Positions 1-7,181 of a stretch of 13,348 bases of DNA are shown in pieces (position 1 is the first letter of the stretch; each line of letters starts with the position of its first letter). The translations under genes and the position numbers were made by a program. Source of the DNA: Tritrichomonas foetus (lineage: Eukaryota > Parabasalia > Tritrichomonadida > Tritrichomonadidae); the NCBI GenBank assembly GCA_001839685.1, contig MLAK01001357.1, positions 6,849 through 20,196 of the forward strand, read 5' to 3'. The notes below the pieces were generated by a model. The model did not search any database. It was not told the DNA's origin and saw only the letters and a program-made list of their open reading frames with translations.

Positions 1-120
1 ACTCAAAACAACTTACTAGGTCTACAACACAAACCAGAAGTAATTCAACCAGTGAGGTACGCTAGGAGACGAAAGCATGAATTCATCCCAATAGAACTCA
101 CTGAAGACTCAGTTGAATGA
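1..120 (+). CDS. C-terminal end of an unknown protein (partial, runs off left edge)
   Basis: Frame 1 is open from the first base to a TGA at 118-120, giving 39 codons. The C-terminus has a basic patch (RYARRRKHEF) followed by an acidic end (ELTEDSVE). No family is recognisable. Only 20 nt separate its stop from the ATG of the next gene on the same strand, a spacing typical of compact viral genomes. Its Gln, Asn and Lys content and codon use match the downstream viral-like ORF. The start and most of the protein lie outside the window, so no function can be given. Confidence 0.55.
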   Translation, partial: TQNNLLGLQHKPEVIQPVRYARRRKHEFIPIELTEDSVE

Positions 121-140
121 GATTTTAAAGGCAACTAAAT

Positions 141-1559
141 ATGGGCAAATCAAAGGGATCCAAGGACAAGAAGAAGAATAAGAAGAATGATAAGAAGTCC
201 AATAAGGCTTTAAAGTTAGCTTACCAGAATGGGATTTACAGCATCCCTACCGCTAATCCTACTTACATCCCACAATTTGCAATGCAAAGACTCATTGGGA
301 ACCAAGTNACTGGTTACAGGAATCAAATCAATGAACAGGACATGCTCTTACATTACTACAACAAGGAAATCGACGTGGAACAATCGAAGCTTGCAGATAT
401 GACNAAATTNGNTAAGAAGAANGAGCANCACGCTAANNNGATGCGATTGGATCAGGCACGCTTTGCTCATCAACAAGAAACTCGGCGACAAGAAGAAGAA
501 ATGAGGGAAGCCAAAGCAGCTTTTCATTTGGAAGGGAACATGAAATTAAGACAAGCCAAATTTGATTCGCAGTTACGTGAAGAAAAAGACAAGAACTTAC
601 AAATCATTACAAAACTAGAACAACGAATCCAACAACATACAAGACTACTACAAGCTAGAACAGAGTTCTTTATTAACCAAGCTAAACTCAGAGATCAACT
701 TCATCAGAACACTGTCAATGCTGCGATGTATGAAAACCAAAAGTTGACNGAAGCTGCAATCCAAGAGGCTAGAATTAATGGAATGGCGCAGATCAATCAA
801 CTACAACANGAATTGCTNGAATTGAAGGAAAAGAACAAGCTACTTACTCAAGAGACCCAGCAATACTACGAAATACAGCAACAAGCTCTTTTAGACAAGT
901 GGAATACTTTCGAAAGACAACAAGAATTGGCGTATGCTAACCAACTTAGCATGATGAAGATCAATAATGCAGAACAAGAGCAGTNTGTTAAGGATAAGAC
1001 TACTCACGTCAATAACATTACTAATGAAGCTGTCAATGGCATTCGAAGTATAGGTGAGGCAGGTAGAGCTTTATCAAACACCTTGTCTGGTTCAAANGTA
1101 AGAANGGGAGGGGTTCTAAACAGTAACATGGACAATAAAGTCCCTAATCAGTTCAATCCTCAAGGTATTAATGGTCCTGAAAATGATGTCGGTAAGCCAG
1201 CACCAGGTGGTGGTGCGCCAGTTCAAGCGGAAGTAGCTAGACCTGGAGAAAATCCGTTTAAAGTAGCTCAACAACAGCCTCAAGCACAACCTCAAGCACA
1301 GCAAGCTCAAGATATTAAAGCCATCCAAAACAATCAAACTCAAACACAACAGCAAACTCAGTACACTCAACATCAATTAGACCTAATCAATAAAATCAAA
1401 GCAGTTGAGCAAGAAGTCATATGTGTTTCAGATCGTATGACTCCATTCCCTGGTTATGACAATCTTGATGTACATGATCGTGATGTCATGAGTAAAATGA
1501 GAGCTAAAATCAGTCACTTACCTCAAAAGGAAATAGAATTTTGTCTATCGTTACAATAG
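141..1559 (+). CDS. Lys-rich, coiled-coil, Gln-rich protein; probable viral structural or core protein
   Basis: This is an intact 472-codon ORF starting at ATG 141, 20 nt after the previous stop. Residues 2-24 are very rich in Lys and Ser, as expected for a nucleic-acid-binding tail. About residues 60-260 are a long charged, Gln-rich stretch with heptad-like spacing, probably a coiled coil. A Gly/Pro-rich linker lies near residues 340-365, followed by a Gln-rich tract at about 365-415 and a short ordered-looking C-terminus. I recognise no enzymatic motif. A structural, core or scaffold role is inferred only from the shape of the protein and its neighbours. It has no in-frame stop despite dozens of CAA and CAG codons, unlike the nearby replication genes. 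About 17 bases are N, so some residues are undetermined. Confidence 0.75.
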   Translation: MGKSKGSKDKKKNKKNDKKSNKALKLAYQNGIYSIPTANPTYIPQFAMQRLIGNQXTGYRNQINEQDMLLHYYNKEIDVEQSKLADMXKXXKKXEXHAXXMRLDQARFAHQQETRRQEEEMREAKAAFHLEGNMKLRQAKFDSQLREEKDKNLQIITKLEQRIQQHTRLLQARTEFFINQAKLRDQLHQNTVNAAMYENQKLXEAAIQEARINGMAQINQLQXELXELKEKNKLLTQETQQYYEIQQQALLDKWNTFERQQELAYANQLSMMKINNAEQEQXVKDKTTHVNNITNEAVNGIRSIGEAGRALSNTLSGSXVRXGGVLNSNMDNKVPNQFNPQGINGPENDVGKPAPGGGAPVQAEVARPGENPFKVAQQQPQAQPQAQQAQDIKAIQNNQTQTQQQTQYTQHQLDLINKIKAVEQEVICVSDRMTPFPGYDNLDVHDRDVMSKMRAKISHLPQKEIEFCLSLQ

Positions 1560-1594
1560 TTGGATGGAGATATAGTAATGCAGATGAGAATTGG

Positions 1595-1855
1595 ATGCCC
1601 AAATCAGAAAAAGAAAAGAAGCAAAAAGAGTTGACGAAATTATTCGATGATTATTTGGCTACGTTCCCTAAACAACAAGTTCAACAACAAGAGACTGCAC
1701 ACTTAGAGAGAGAACAAGCTAAACTAAGACCTCGTGCGGCAAAAAAACTTCGTTACATGATCAATCAATATGCCACTAAAATCCATCCGGAATATCAAAA
1801 TTTCCAAAAAGCCATCTCTGGCCAAATAAGAGAAGAAAATCAAGTTTACCAATAA
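1595..1855 (+). CDS. Small charged Gln/Lys-rich protein following the coiled-coil gene
   Basis: The frame is open from 1508 to the TAA at 1853-1855, and the first ATG is at 1595, giving 86 residues. The product is charged and helical-looking, with a Gln-rich centre (QQVQQQE) and a basic stretch (RPRAAKKLRYM). The open frame overlaps the end of the upstream ORF in the -1 frame. It could be an independent small gene, or the detached C-terminus of the upstream protein after a single-base frameshift, since composition and style are alike. I see no canonical slippery heptamer in the overlap. The function is unknown. Confidence 0.5.
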   Translation: MPKSEKEKKQKELTKLFDDYLATFPKQQVQQQETAHLEREQAKLRPRAAKKLRYMINQYATKIHPEYQNFQKAISGQIREENQVYQ

Positions 1856-1867
1856 ATGGTTAACCAA

Positions 1868-1913
1868 TTTTATTTTTATTATTTATTATTTTATTATTTA
1901 TTATTTATTATAT
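1868..1913. repeat. AT-rich low-complexity tract (TTATT/ATTT units)
   Basis: This stretch is an almost pure A/T run of repeated TTATT and ATTTATT units directly after the stop of the small ORF. It is simple sequence and marks the start of a non-coding spacer of about 180 nt leading to the hairpin at 1974. Confidence 0.8.
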
Positions 1914-1973
1914 AATCATATCATCTCATCTCACATGTCACATGACTTGTTAAGTGAATAAAAAATCACTCCC

Positions 1974-2034
1974 GTAAAAGTGGGAGTTTTACGAGATCGA
2001 CCGAAGGGAGGTCTAGTAAAACAACCACTTTTAC
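1974..2034. other. 61-nt three-tier hairpin in the intergenic spacer
   Basis: Three nested inverted repeats share one axis. GTAAAAGTGG (1974-1983) pairs perfectly with CCACTTTTAC (2025-2034). GTTTTAC (1986-1992) pairs with GTAAAAC (2016-2022) across a 2x2 internal loop. GACC (1999-2002) pairs with GGTC (2010-2013) around a 7-nt loop. That is 21 base pairs in 61 nt. An alternative small hairpin, CTCCC (1969-1973) with GGGAG (1982-1986), would compete with the outer stem. Its place after two plus-strand ORFs and before the primase-helicase would suit a transcript 3'-end signal, as hairpins mark transcript ends in mimiviruses and their virophages. That role is inference; an origin or recombination site is also possible. 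Confidence 0.7.
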
Positions 2035-2035
2035 A

Positions 2036-2194
2036 TTACTGACTCATGTCGCTCAATGCGAAGCTCAACATCAATCATCTAATCAATCATCAATACCTAT
2101 TCCACCACCAACTCCACCACAACTAGCACAACAGCCAGAAAAGCAGCCACAACAAACACAAGAAGAAAAGCCAGACATTTTGTTGGAACATTAA
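2036..2194 (+). pseudogene. Gln/Pro-rich fragment, possibly the N-terminal extension of the primase-helicase
   Basis: Frame 2 is open from 1958 to a TAA at 2192-2194. Its second half reads as a low-complexity Gln/Pro-rich segment (PIPPPTPPQLAQQPEKQPQ). There is no in-frame ATG. It ends 17 nt before the first ATG of the primase frame, and frame 1 is also open just upstream of that ATG. The segment may therefore be a disordered N-terminal extension of the primase-helicase separated by a frameshift near 2190. It could also be the tail of a lost gene. Confidence 0.35.
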
Positions 2195-2211
2195 GTGTCC
2201 CATTCAAAGAC

Positions 2212-4551
2212 ATGCTGAAAAATGCAACAATTATTGACACCCATGATTATCAAAAACATGATGTTTTCAAAGGAGTACCGACAGGAAAATCTTTACTTGT
2301 GAACACAGCCAGAATGTTATGTATCATTGATATTGACATCAATCCAAATCTTACAATTGAAGAACGAACAGCATTTACTGAAAGAGTCTTGGAAGCAATT
2401 CCATCTAACACAGTCATCGTCAAAACCCCCAATCATGGATTGCATGTTTATTGCTTCGACAACTTATTCTTGGAGAGCCAGTACATGATAACATCAAATC
2501 GAATCGTAAAATGTCGAATTCGACATCTGCGAACAATATCAATCAAAACCCATCTATATTGACTTGTTTACCAATTTCGATCCTGACAAGAGATCATTGA
2601 TTGTCATTCCTCCAAGCTTCGTGAAAGACAAAGATGGATCCATTCAATCATATACCTTCATTCGTAATGACTTTATGTTTGAAGAAGATTTGGCGCATGT
2701 AGATGATGTATTGACGGCTCTTGAATAGTTCTTCAAGTTCAAGACACGCAAACAAGAAACACCAGTTCTTGCTAATGATGAAAAAGCAACAGACTATGTT
2801 CAAGGCAACATAACGAAATGGGATCAAACATGAGTTGATACATTGATTGATGGAATCTAATGTGAAGTTCATTGTGATGGAGGAAACAGACCAATCAGTG
2901 AAGAGATAACGCTGTTCACTTTATTCCCTGCACTCAGCAGCTTGCTTGAATTAGATTTCATTGATCGCGATAAACTTGATGAATACTATTATCGAATTCT
3001 TGAACACGCGAGCTTAACTGACACAGCAATTGAAAACTGTGATCGCCTCAAGGATCGATACCAAAACGAAAGAACTCATATGGGGGTCTTGATCAAGATG
3101 TTCAAAATACATAACCCGTCGTTCTACCGAGACGAGTTCGCTCCAGCTTTAGACTATAAAATCAATGAAGACCTTAAACGATTGTTCGCAGACATCAAGA
3201 TTGATTACAATGATCAATTTGACTTTACTCAAATGCGCGAGAAGAAGTACAATTAACTTGATTACAAAGAAGTCATTAAAGACTTAAAACGAATAATGGG
3301 ATTTGTTGATGGCGACTTAATGTACTTCATCAAAATCTACGATCCAATCAAAAGGCTCTACACATTGAAGTATAAGTCTGAAACAGAGATGTTCAGACTT
3401 CTTAATTCGATTAATTTATGGAAGCGAACTTCATCAAGTCAAAAAATTGGATCACAGTCTTGCATGTTTACAGGAAGTACGGCAACATTGCCTTTGCTTA
3501 TAAACGAGTCTTGCTTCATTCAACTGATCCGCAATTACTTTCAATCTTTAGCGGATACGATTTGCTGATCGTTCAAAACAATAACTTTGAACTACTAGAG
3601 AAGTTCTTCTGGCATGTTAGAACAATCATCTGCGATAACAATCATGAATTGTTTAATTACACAATCAATTGGTTTTCGTTCATTGTACAACATCCGGGAA
3701 CTAAAGTAGGTTCAGCACTTGTTTTACGAGGTCAACAAGGCATCGGTAAAAATGTATTTACTGATGTCATTTGCAAATTGATTGGAAGATACGCTCATGA
3801 TAATATAACAACAGTTGAAGAGCTGACTGGTCAATTCAACTCTTGTCTTGAAAACTCCATGTTGATTGTATTGAACGAGATGATGAATTATGGTGAAGGG
3901 AGATCATCAAATTTTGATGCGCTCAAATCGATCATCACTGATCCAATAATCAGGATCAACGAGAAGTGTCAACCAAGACGAACAGCACAAAATGTAGCGA
4001 ACATCATTTTCTGTTCGAATAACGCTGTTCCAGTTAAGATCACAGAAGGTGATCGAAGATACGTTGTGTACGACGTTTCTGAAAAAATGAAAGGATGCTT
4101 TGATTACTTCAAGGAGTTATGTTCGTCATTTACTCCAGAGTTTTACTCTCATTTACTCTCATACTTTCTTGTCAATGACATCTCCGAATTCAATCCTCGA
4201 GTCATCCCAATGACTGAAGTTAAAGCATCTATGATGGAAGCTACTACATCTTTAGTCAAGCAGTTCTTGATGGTCCACTACTCGTAATTTGAAGAAGGTG
4301 TTAAACCTGCACAAGCATGGCAAGATTACACTTTCTGGTGTTGCGGTGCAAAAACATATCAAGTCTCCAAAGTTAACTTCAGTTCTGAAATGTCCATGTA
4401 TTGCGATTTAAAGCGTCCACATGGTCGACCACGAGTTTGGGTCTTTAAACCTAGTAAAAAAGAGTAGTTCAAAAATAAATCTGAAGAATGGCAAGACAGT
4501 CAAATTGACGAAATCATTTGCAAACGGGATCTTCCTCAACAACTTCCTTAA
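2212..4551 (+). pseudogene. Broken primase-polymerase / superfamily 3 helicase (viral replication protein)
   Basis: The N-terminal part (ATG 2212) resembles an archaeo-eukaryotic primase-polymerase domain. An IIDIDIN segment places the paired Asp at 2329-2337, and NHGLHVYC at 2431-2454 fits the second motif. The C-terminal part is an SF3 helicase: Walker A GQQGIGKN at 3730-3753, Walker B-like LIVLNEM at 3862-3882, and a sensor Asn in NIIFCSNN at 4000-4023. This fused architecture is typical of virophages, Polinton-like viruses and larger DNA viruses. The gene is dead as written. In-frame stops lie at 2726, 2831, 2858, 3254, 4285 and 4465, and the reading frame shifts near 2480-2510 (twice) and near 3400-3440. 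Similar coding character continues after each break. Its last 38 nt overlap the convergent methyltransferase gene. The family call is firm for the helicase and good for the primase. Confidence 0.85.
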
Positions 4552-5342
4552 CTAAACTAACAACTTCATAATCTACATCTGCTTCTTTAACTTGTTCTCT
4601 AACTTCCTTAACTTGTTCTTTAGTCTTCTTCATTTCTCGTTCGAGGTATTCGCGCTCAATGATTGATTCTTGTTAATTAGATTCAGCCAATTTGTAATAT
4701 TCCTCATTAACTTCAATACCAGTATATTGTCTACCTTAAAGGATGCAGATTACTCCAAAACTACCACTACCTGCAAACGGGTCAAGAACTTTATCATCTT
4801 CATTGGCAAGATGTTTAATTAGAAAGTCTCCAACATTTCTAGGCTTCTGTGTTGTGTGTTTACCATTCTTACGTTCAGCCTTATACAACACACCTTTGAC
4901 TTTAGGTTTAACTTGTTTCTTATCAAATCAATTAAATGTATAAGTTAAATGCTGACCTTTGACACCCCAAACAGCATACTCACATACACTACTAAACCTA
5001 TAAGAAGCTGTAAATGGATTTGTACCTCTCGCTTTTTCATATAGAATCAGATCTTTCACACAACAAACTAAAGATTCTAACTTACCAACTAACAAGCTTA
5101 TCTTCTTCCAATCACAGAAGACAACAATGTTTGCACTGTCTCTCAATAAAGATACTGCTTTATTTAACCAATTTAAATCACAATCCTCATCCCAGTTCTT
5201 AATCTCTTTCCGGATCTTACCTGCTTTAGTGTTTGTATTTTTATACCCGCAGAGTCCATAAGGTGGATCTGTAATTAGCATCAAATGAACCTTCATCTAA
5301 TTGATCAAAGATATTATTGCGATCACCGTTTTACAAAGTCAT
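4514..5342 (-). pseudogene. Broken beta-class DNA methyltransferase (DPPY type)
   Basis: Read on the minus strand from ATG 5342-5340, the product has the catalytic motif DPPYG (codons near 5275-5262), a central target-recognition-like region, then the AdoMet-binding motif DPFAGSGS near 4781-4758, followed by YTGIEVNEEYY. Catalytic motif first and FxGxG second is the beta-class order. DPPY suggests adenine-N6 methylation, though cytosine-N4 cannot be excluded. The C-terminal roughly 50 residues are a Glu/Lys/Val-rich helix. The gene is broken by in-frame stops at 5333-5331, 4930-4928, 4738-4736 and 4675-4673 and by one frameshift near 5296-5277. It is about 275 codons, a normal length for the family. 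Such enzymes are common in phages and some DNA viruses but not expected as an animal gene. Confidence 0.85.
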
Positions 5343-5406
5343 TGACAAGTGTATTTACCTAATGGATAAAAAACAGAGTTTAAAGGTTAGTTAGTGTTGT
5401 TTACTT

Positions 5407-5428
5407 ATTGATTGCTGATTGATTGCTG
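5407..5428. repeat. Two tandem copies of an 11-bp unit
   Basis: ATTGATTGCTG occurs twice head to tail, at 5407-5417 and 5418-5428, in the short gap between the methyltransferase start and the end of the minus-strand paralog gene. It is too short to assign a role. Confidence 0.7.
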
Positions 5429-5439
5429 ATTAACTACTT

Positions 5440-5781
5440 TTAGATTATCTCCTCCAAGTAATTATGAACAATGTATTTCGATAAATCATTATCATAGATC
5501 CATAGCATTGCCTACAAAACAGCCGTCATTTTGATTTCGTCGATCTTGTCTTTGTATTCATTTTCGTCGGAATGCAAGAGTAGAAAGTGCATACAAACGT
5601 CGCTAGCAATTTCGTAAATAACTTTGCGGGTTTGCTTTGGTAGATTATCCATTTGCAACTCATCATCAAATTGGTTGAGGTCCAACAAGTTGAAGTTCTT
5701 GATTCTTGTTTCGTATTCTTCTGAAGCCTTACGAACTTGATCTTGAACTTCGCGAGGTTCGGTCATTACAACTTCGGACAT
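5440..5781 (-). pseudogene. Small acidic protein, paralog of the divergent gene at 5863; one in-frame stop
   Basis: The ATG is at 5781-5779 on the minus strand. The frame reaches a TAG at 5514-5512 and then continues with protein-like sequence to a TAA at 5442-5440, about 113 codons in all. Its core aligns end to end with the plus-strand gene at 5863: an E-R/I-FNL-DL-Q(F/Y)-D/E pattern near residues 20-40, a Lys-rich helix, and a K-(D)-(K/R)I-E-(I/V)K segment near residues 75-85. The part after the internal TAG also lines up with the paralog C-terminus, which supports reading the TAG as a mutation rather than the true end. No known family is recognised. Confidence 0.7.
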
Positions 5782-5865
5782 TATAAAAAATGAAGTGTAC
5801 CATAACCGTTTTACTTTAATTCAAAAAGTTGTTTTCCCTAATTGTTCATTTCATTATTCATAATG
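5779..5865. promoter_or_regulatory. Mirrored divergent promoter between two paralogous genes
   Basis: The 81-nt gap between the two start codons carries a mirror-symmetric block at each gene. The 22 nt from the minus gene's ATG outward (5779-5800) match the reverse complement of the 22 nt ending at the plus gene's ATG (5844-5865) at 18 positions. The shared pattern is CATTAT-AA-AATGAA-TG-AC. Each gene therefore keeps the same leader, probably including its promoter. The layout says the genes arose by an inverted duplication that included the upstream control region. I do not recognise the motif itself. Confidence 0.6.
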
Positions 5866-6168
5866 ACACAATTTCATACACCCAAAGTAGAACCAACACC
5901 TGAAGAACTCGAAGAACGAATTGCTATGTTCAATTTGGATGACTTGGACCAGTATGAAGATCTATTGGGATCCCATCGAAATGATGAGCGAAAACCAAAA
6001 ATTTTGAATATCGTTCGCGAAGAATTGAAGGCATACATCAAGGATCATGATCCATCATATTGGAAAGATAGGATTGTCGAAGTCAAGCAATTAAAGATGT
6101 CTGATGTCGTTAAACATTGGTTCAGTTATCATCTCAAAACACTCACTAATGAGGATTGGAAAATATAA
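5863..6168 (+). CDS. Small acidic protein, paralog of the divergent minus-strand gene
   Basis: The start is ATG 5863; the frame can be extended upstream only to a TTG. The 101-residue product ends at TAA 6166-6168. It is acidic with predicted helices: ELEERIAMFNLDDLDQYEDL near residues 13-32, and DRIVEVKQLKMSDVV near residues 70-85. It aligns along its whole length with the minus-strand neighbour, so the two are diverged duplicates. The family is unknown. Its stop lies inside an overlapping +1-frame ORF with a coiled-coil sequence (6104-6394), so the original protein may have been longer and been cut by a small indel near 6165. Confidence 0.65.
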   Translation: MTQFHTPKVEPTPEELEERIAMFNLDDLDQYEDLLGSHRNDERKPKILNIVREELKAYIKDHDPSYWKDRIVEVKQLKMSDVVKHWFSYHLKTLTNEDWKI

Positions 6169-6394
6169 ACAGGAACATGAAGAAAGGCATCAAAAGAATC
6201 TCGAACAAAAACTGAGGTTGGAGTGGGAACAAAGACAACCACAGCTACAGGAGTGCAACGAAAAGTTGAATCAGTATGCCAGTATAGCCCAAAAGAAAAT
6301 TGAAGAAAATGTAATTCGATGGATGAGACAAAATGGTAAAAGTACTGATGGTATTCCATTCGTCTTCACAGACACATCTCAAATCCCTGAGTAA
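6104..6394 (+). CDS. Coiled-coil ORF overlapping the small acidic gene; possible detached C-terminus
   Basis: This 96-codon ORF starts at ATG 6104 and overlaps the preceding gene by 65 nt in another frame. Its first 20 or so residues are probably an out-of-frame reading of that gene. From about residue 21 it becomes a convincing charged helix (YKQEHEERHQKNLEQKLRLE), followed by another amphipathic helix and an ordered-looking tail ending IPFVFTDTSQIPE. The simplest reading is that it was fused to the upstream protein and a one- or two-base indel near 6165 split them. A separately translated overlapping gene is also possible. No homologous family is recognised. Confidence 0.45.
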   Translation: MSLNIGSVIISKHSLMRIGKYKQEHEERHQKNLEQKLRLEWEQRQPQLQECNEKLNQYASIAQKKIEENVIRWMRQNGKSTDGIPFVFTDTSQIPE

Positions 6395-6419
6395 AACAAC
6401 ACCAACTAATTACATCTAA

Positions 6420-7166
6420 TTATTGTTTGTATATATTGAATAAATGATCGTCTGGAATACCTTCAACCAGAATCGAAATGTACATTGGGTTGAGTAGGTG
6501 TACAGGTTTATAATTAGCATCGACTAAATTAAATTGCAGATTAGTCAAATCTGTACTGGGACAAGTAATGATAAACTAACCGTTGTTGGCAACAATTGGA
6601 AAACCTGATGAGAATGAATTGTTGATCCTCATCACGATTCCACTACTACCCTTGTTTGAGAAATTCATTCTACCGTTGTTTGACAACAAGTATAAGATAG
6701 GGGTAGACAACATGTAGCCAACAGATGCAAATGAAAGAACATATTTATTCTTGCCAACTTCCTCAGCTTCCATAGGGAATGTACAATTGTAAGCTCCATA
6801 TAAAAGCTGTAGGTTGTAAATCATGTCAATGATCTTAAATGGTTTCGAATACTCAAATGATAATAGATGTGTATCAGCTAGTTTAACTTTAACTGGAAGC
6901 TTAGCTTCCAACATTTGTTTTTCTATCATGAAGACAAATGACTCAACTTCGATTTTGGAATAAGGATAAAAGTAAACATTATAGCGTTCTCCTTCCATTT
7001 CTATTATAAAGCGATCATCTTTATCTAACACTTGTATATAACACATTGTTGTTAAGTTAGTTACGCAATAGTTAACTTTTGAACAACGAGCAGTAATAGA
7101 AGCTGTATAAGAAATATGATTGTAATGACTATGGTCTGTTAAGCCTATAGTTAAAGTATGCCTCAT
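6420..7166 (-). pseudogene. Beta-rich protein, possible minor capsid (penton-like) protein; one in-frame stop
   Basis: ATG 7166-7164 on the minus strand is preferred over the upstream TTG at 7211. The frame runs about 248 codons to TAA 6422-6420, interrupted by one TAG at 6578-6576. Coding-like sequence continues past the TAG, and the final segment (LQFNLVDANYKPVHLLNP) has a strand-turn-strand character. That pattern recalls the C-terminal strands of small jelly-roll capsid proteins in Polinton-like and related elements, but this is pattern memory, not an alignment. The rest alternates beta-prone hydrophobic stretches with polar loops and has no signal peptide, membrane segment or catalytic motif. 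It is divergent from the large ORF at 7182 with a 15-nt gap, fitting a structural-gene cluster. Confidence 0.55.
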
Positions 7167-7181
7167 TTTATCAAAGTATAA
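7167..7181. promoter_or_regulatory. 15-nt divergent intergenic region
   Basis: The two divergent genes have ATG codons only 15 nt apart. With both start codons the region reads CATTTTATCAAAGTATAAATG, an AT-rich stretch with near dyad symmetry at its ends (CATTT and AAATG). Promoter elements must therefore lie inside the opposite coding regions or in this gap. I see no recognisable TATA box or initiator beyond the AT-richness. Confidence 0.5.

Noticed and set aside
1116..1376. 86-codon minus-strand ORF rich in Leu and Ser
   Set aside because: It is the antisense shadow of the Gln-rich tract of the plus-strand gene; Leu arises from antisense CAA/CAG.
1521..1560. Programmed -1 frameshift site between the first two complete ORFs
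   Set aside because: No X-XXY-YYZ heptamer lies in the zero frame of the overlap and no clear downstream pseudoknot is visible.
2212..5342. Alternative genetic code with TAA/TAG read as glutamine
   Set aside because: The long Gln-rich ORF at 141-1559 uses CAA and CAG throughout with no internal TAA/TAG, TGA also interrupts the broken genes, frameshifts are present too, and most genes end at TAA. Decay explains this better.
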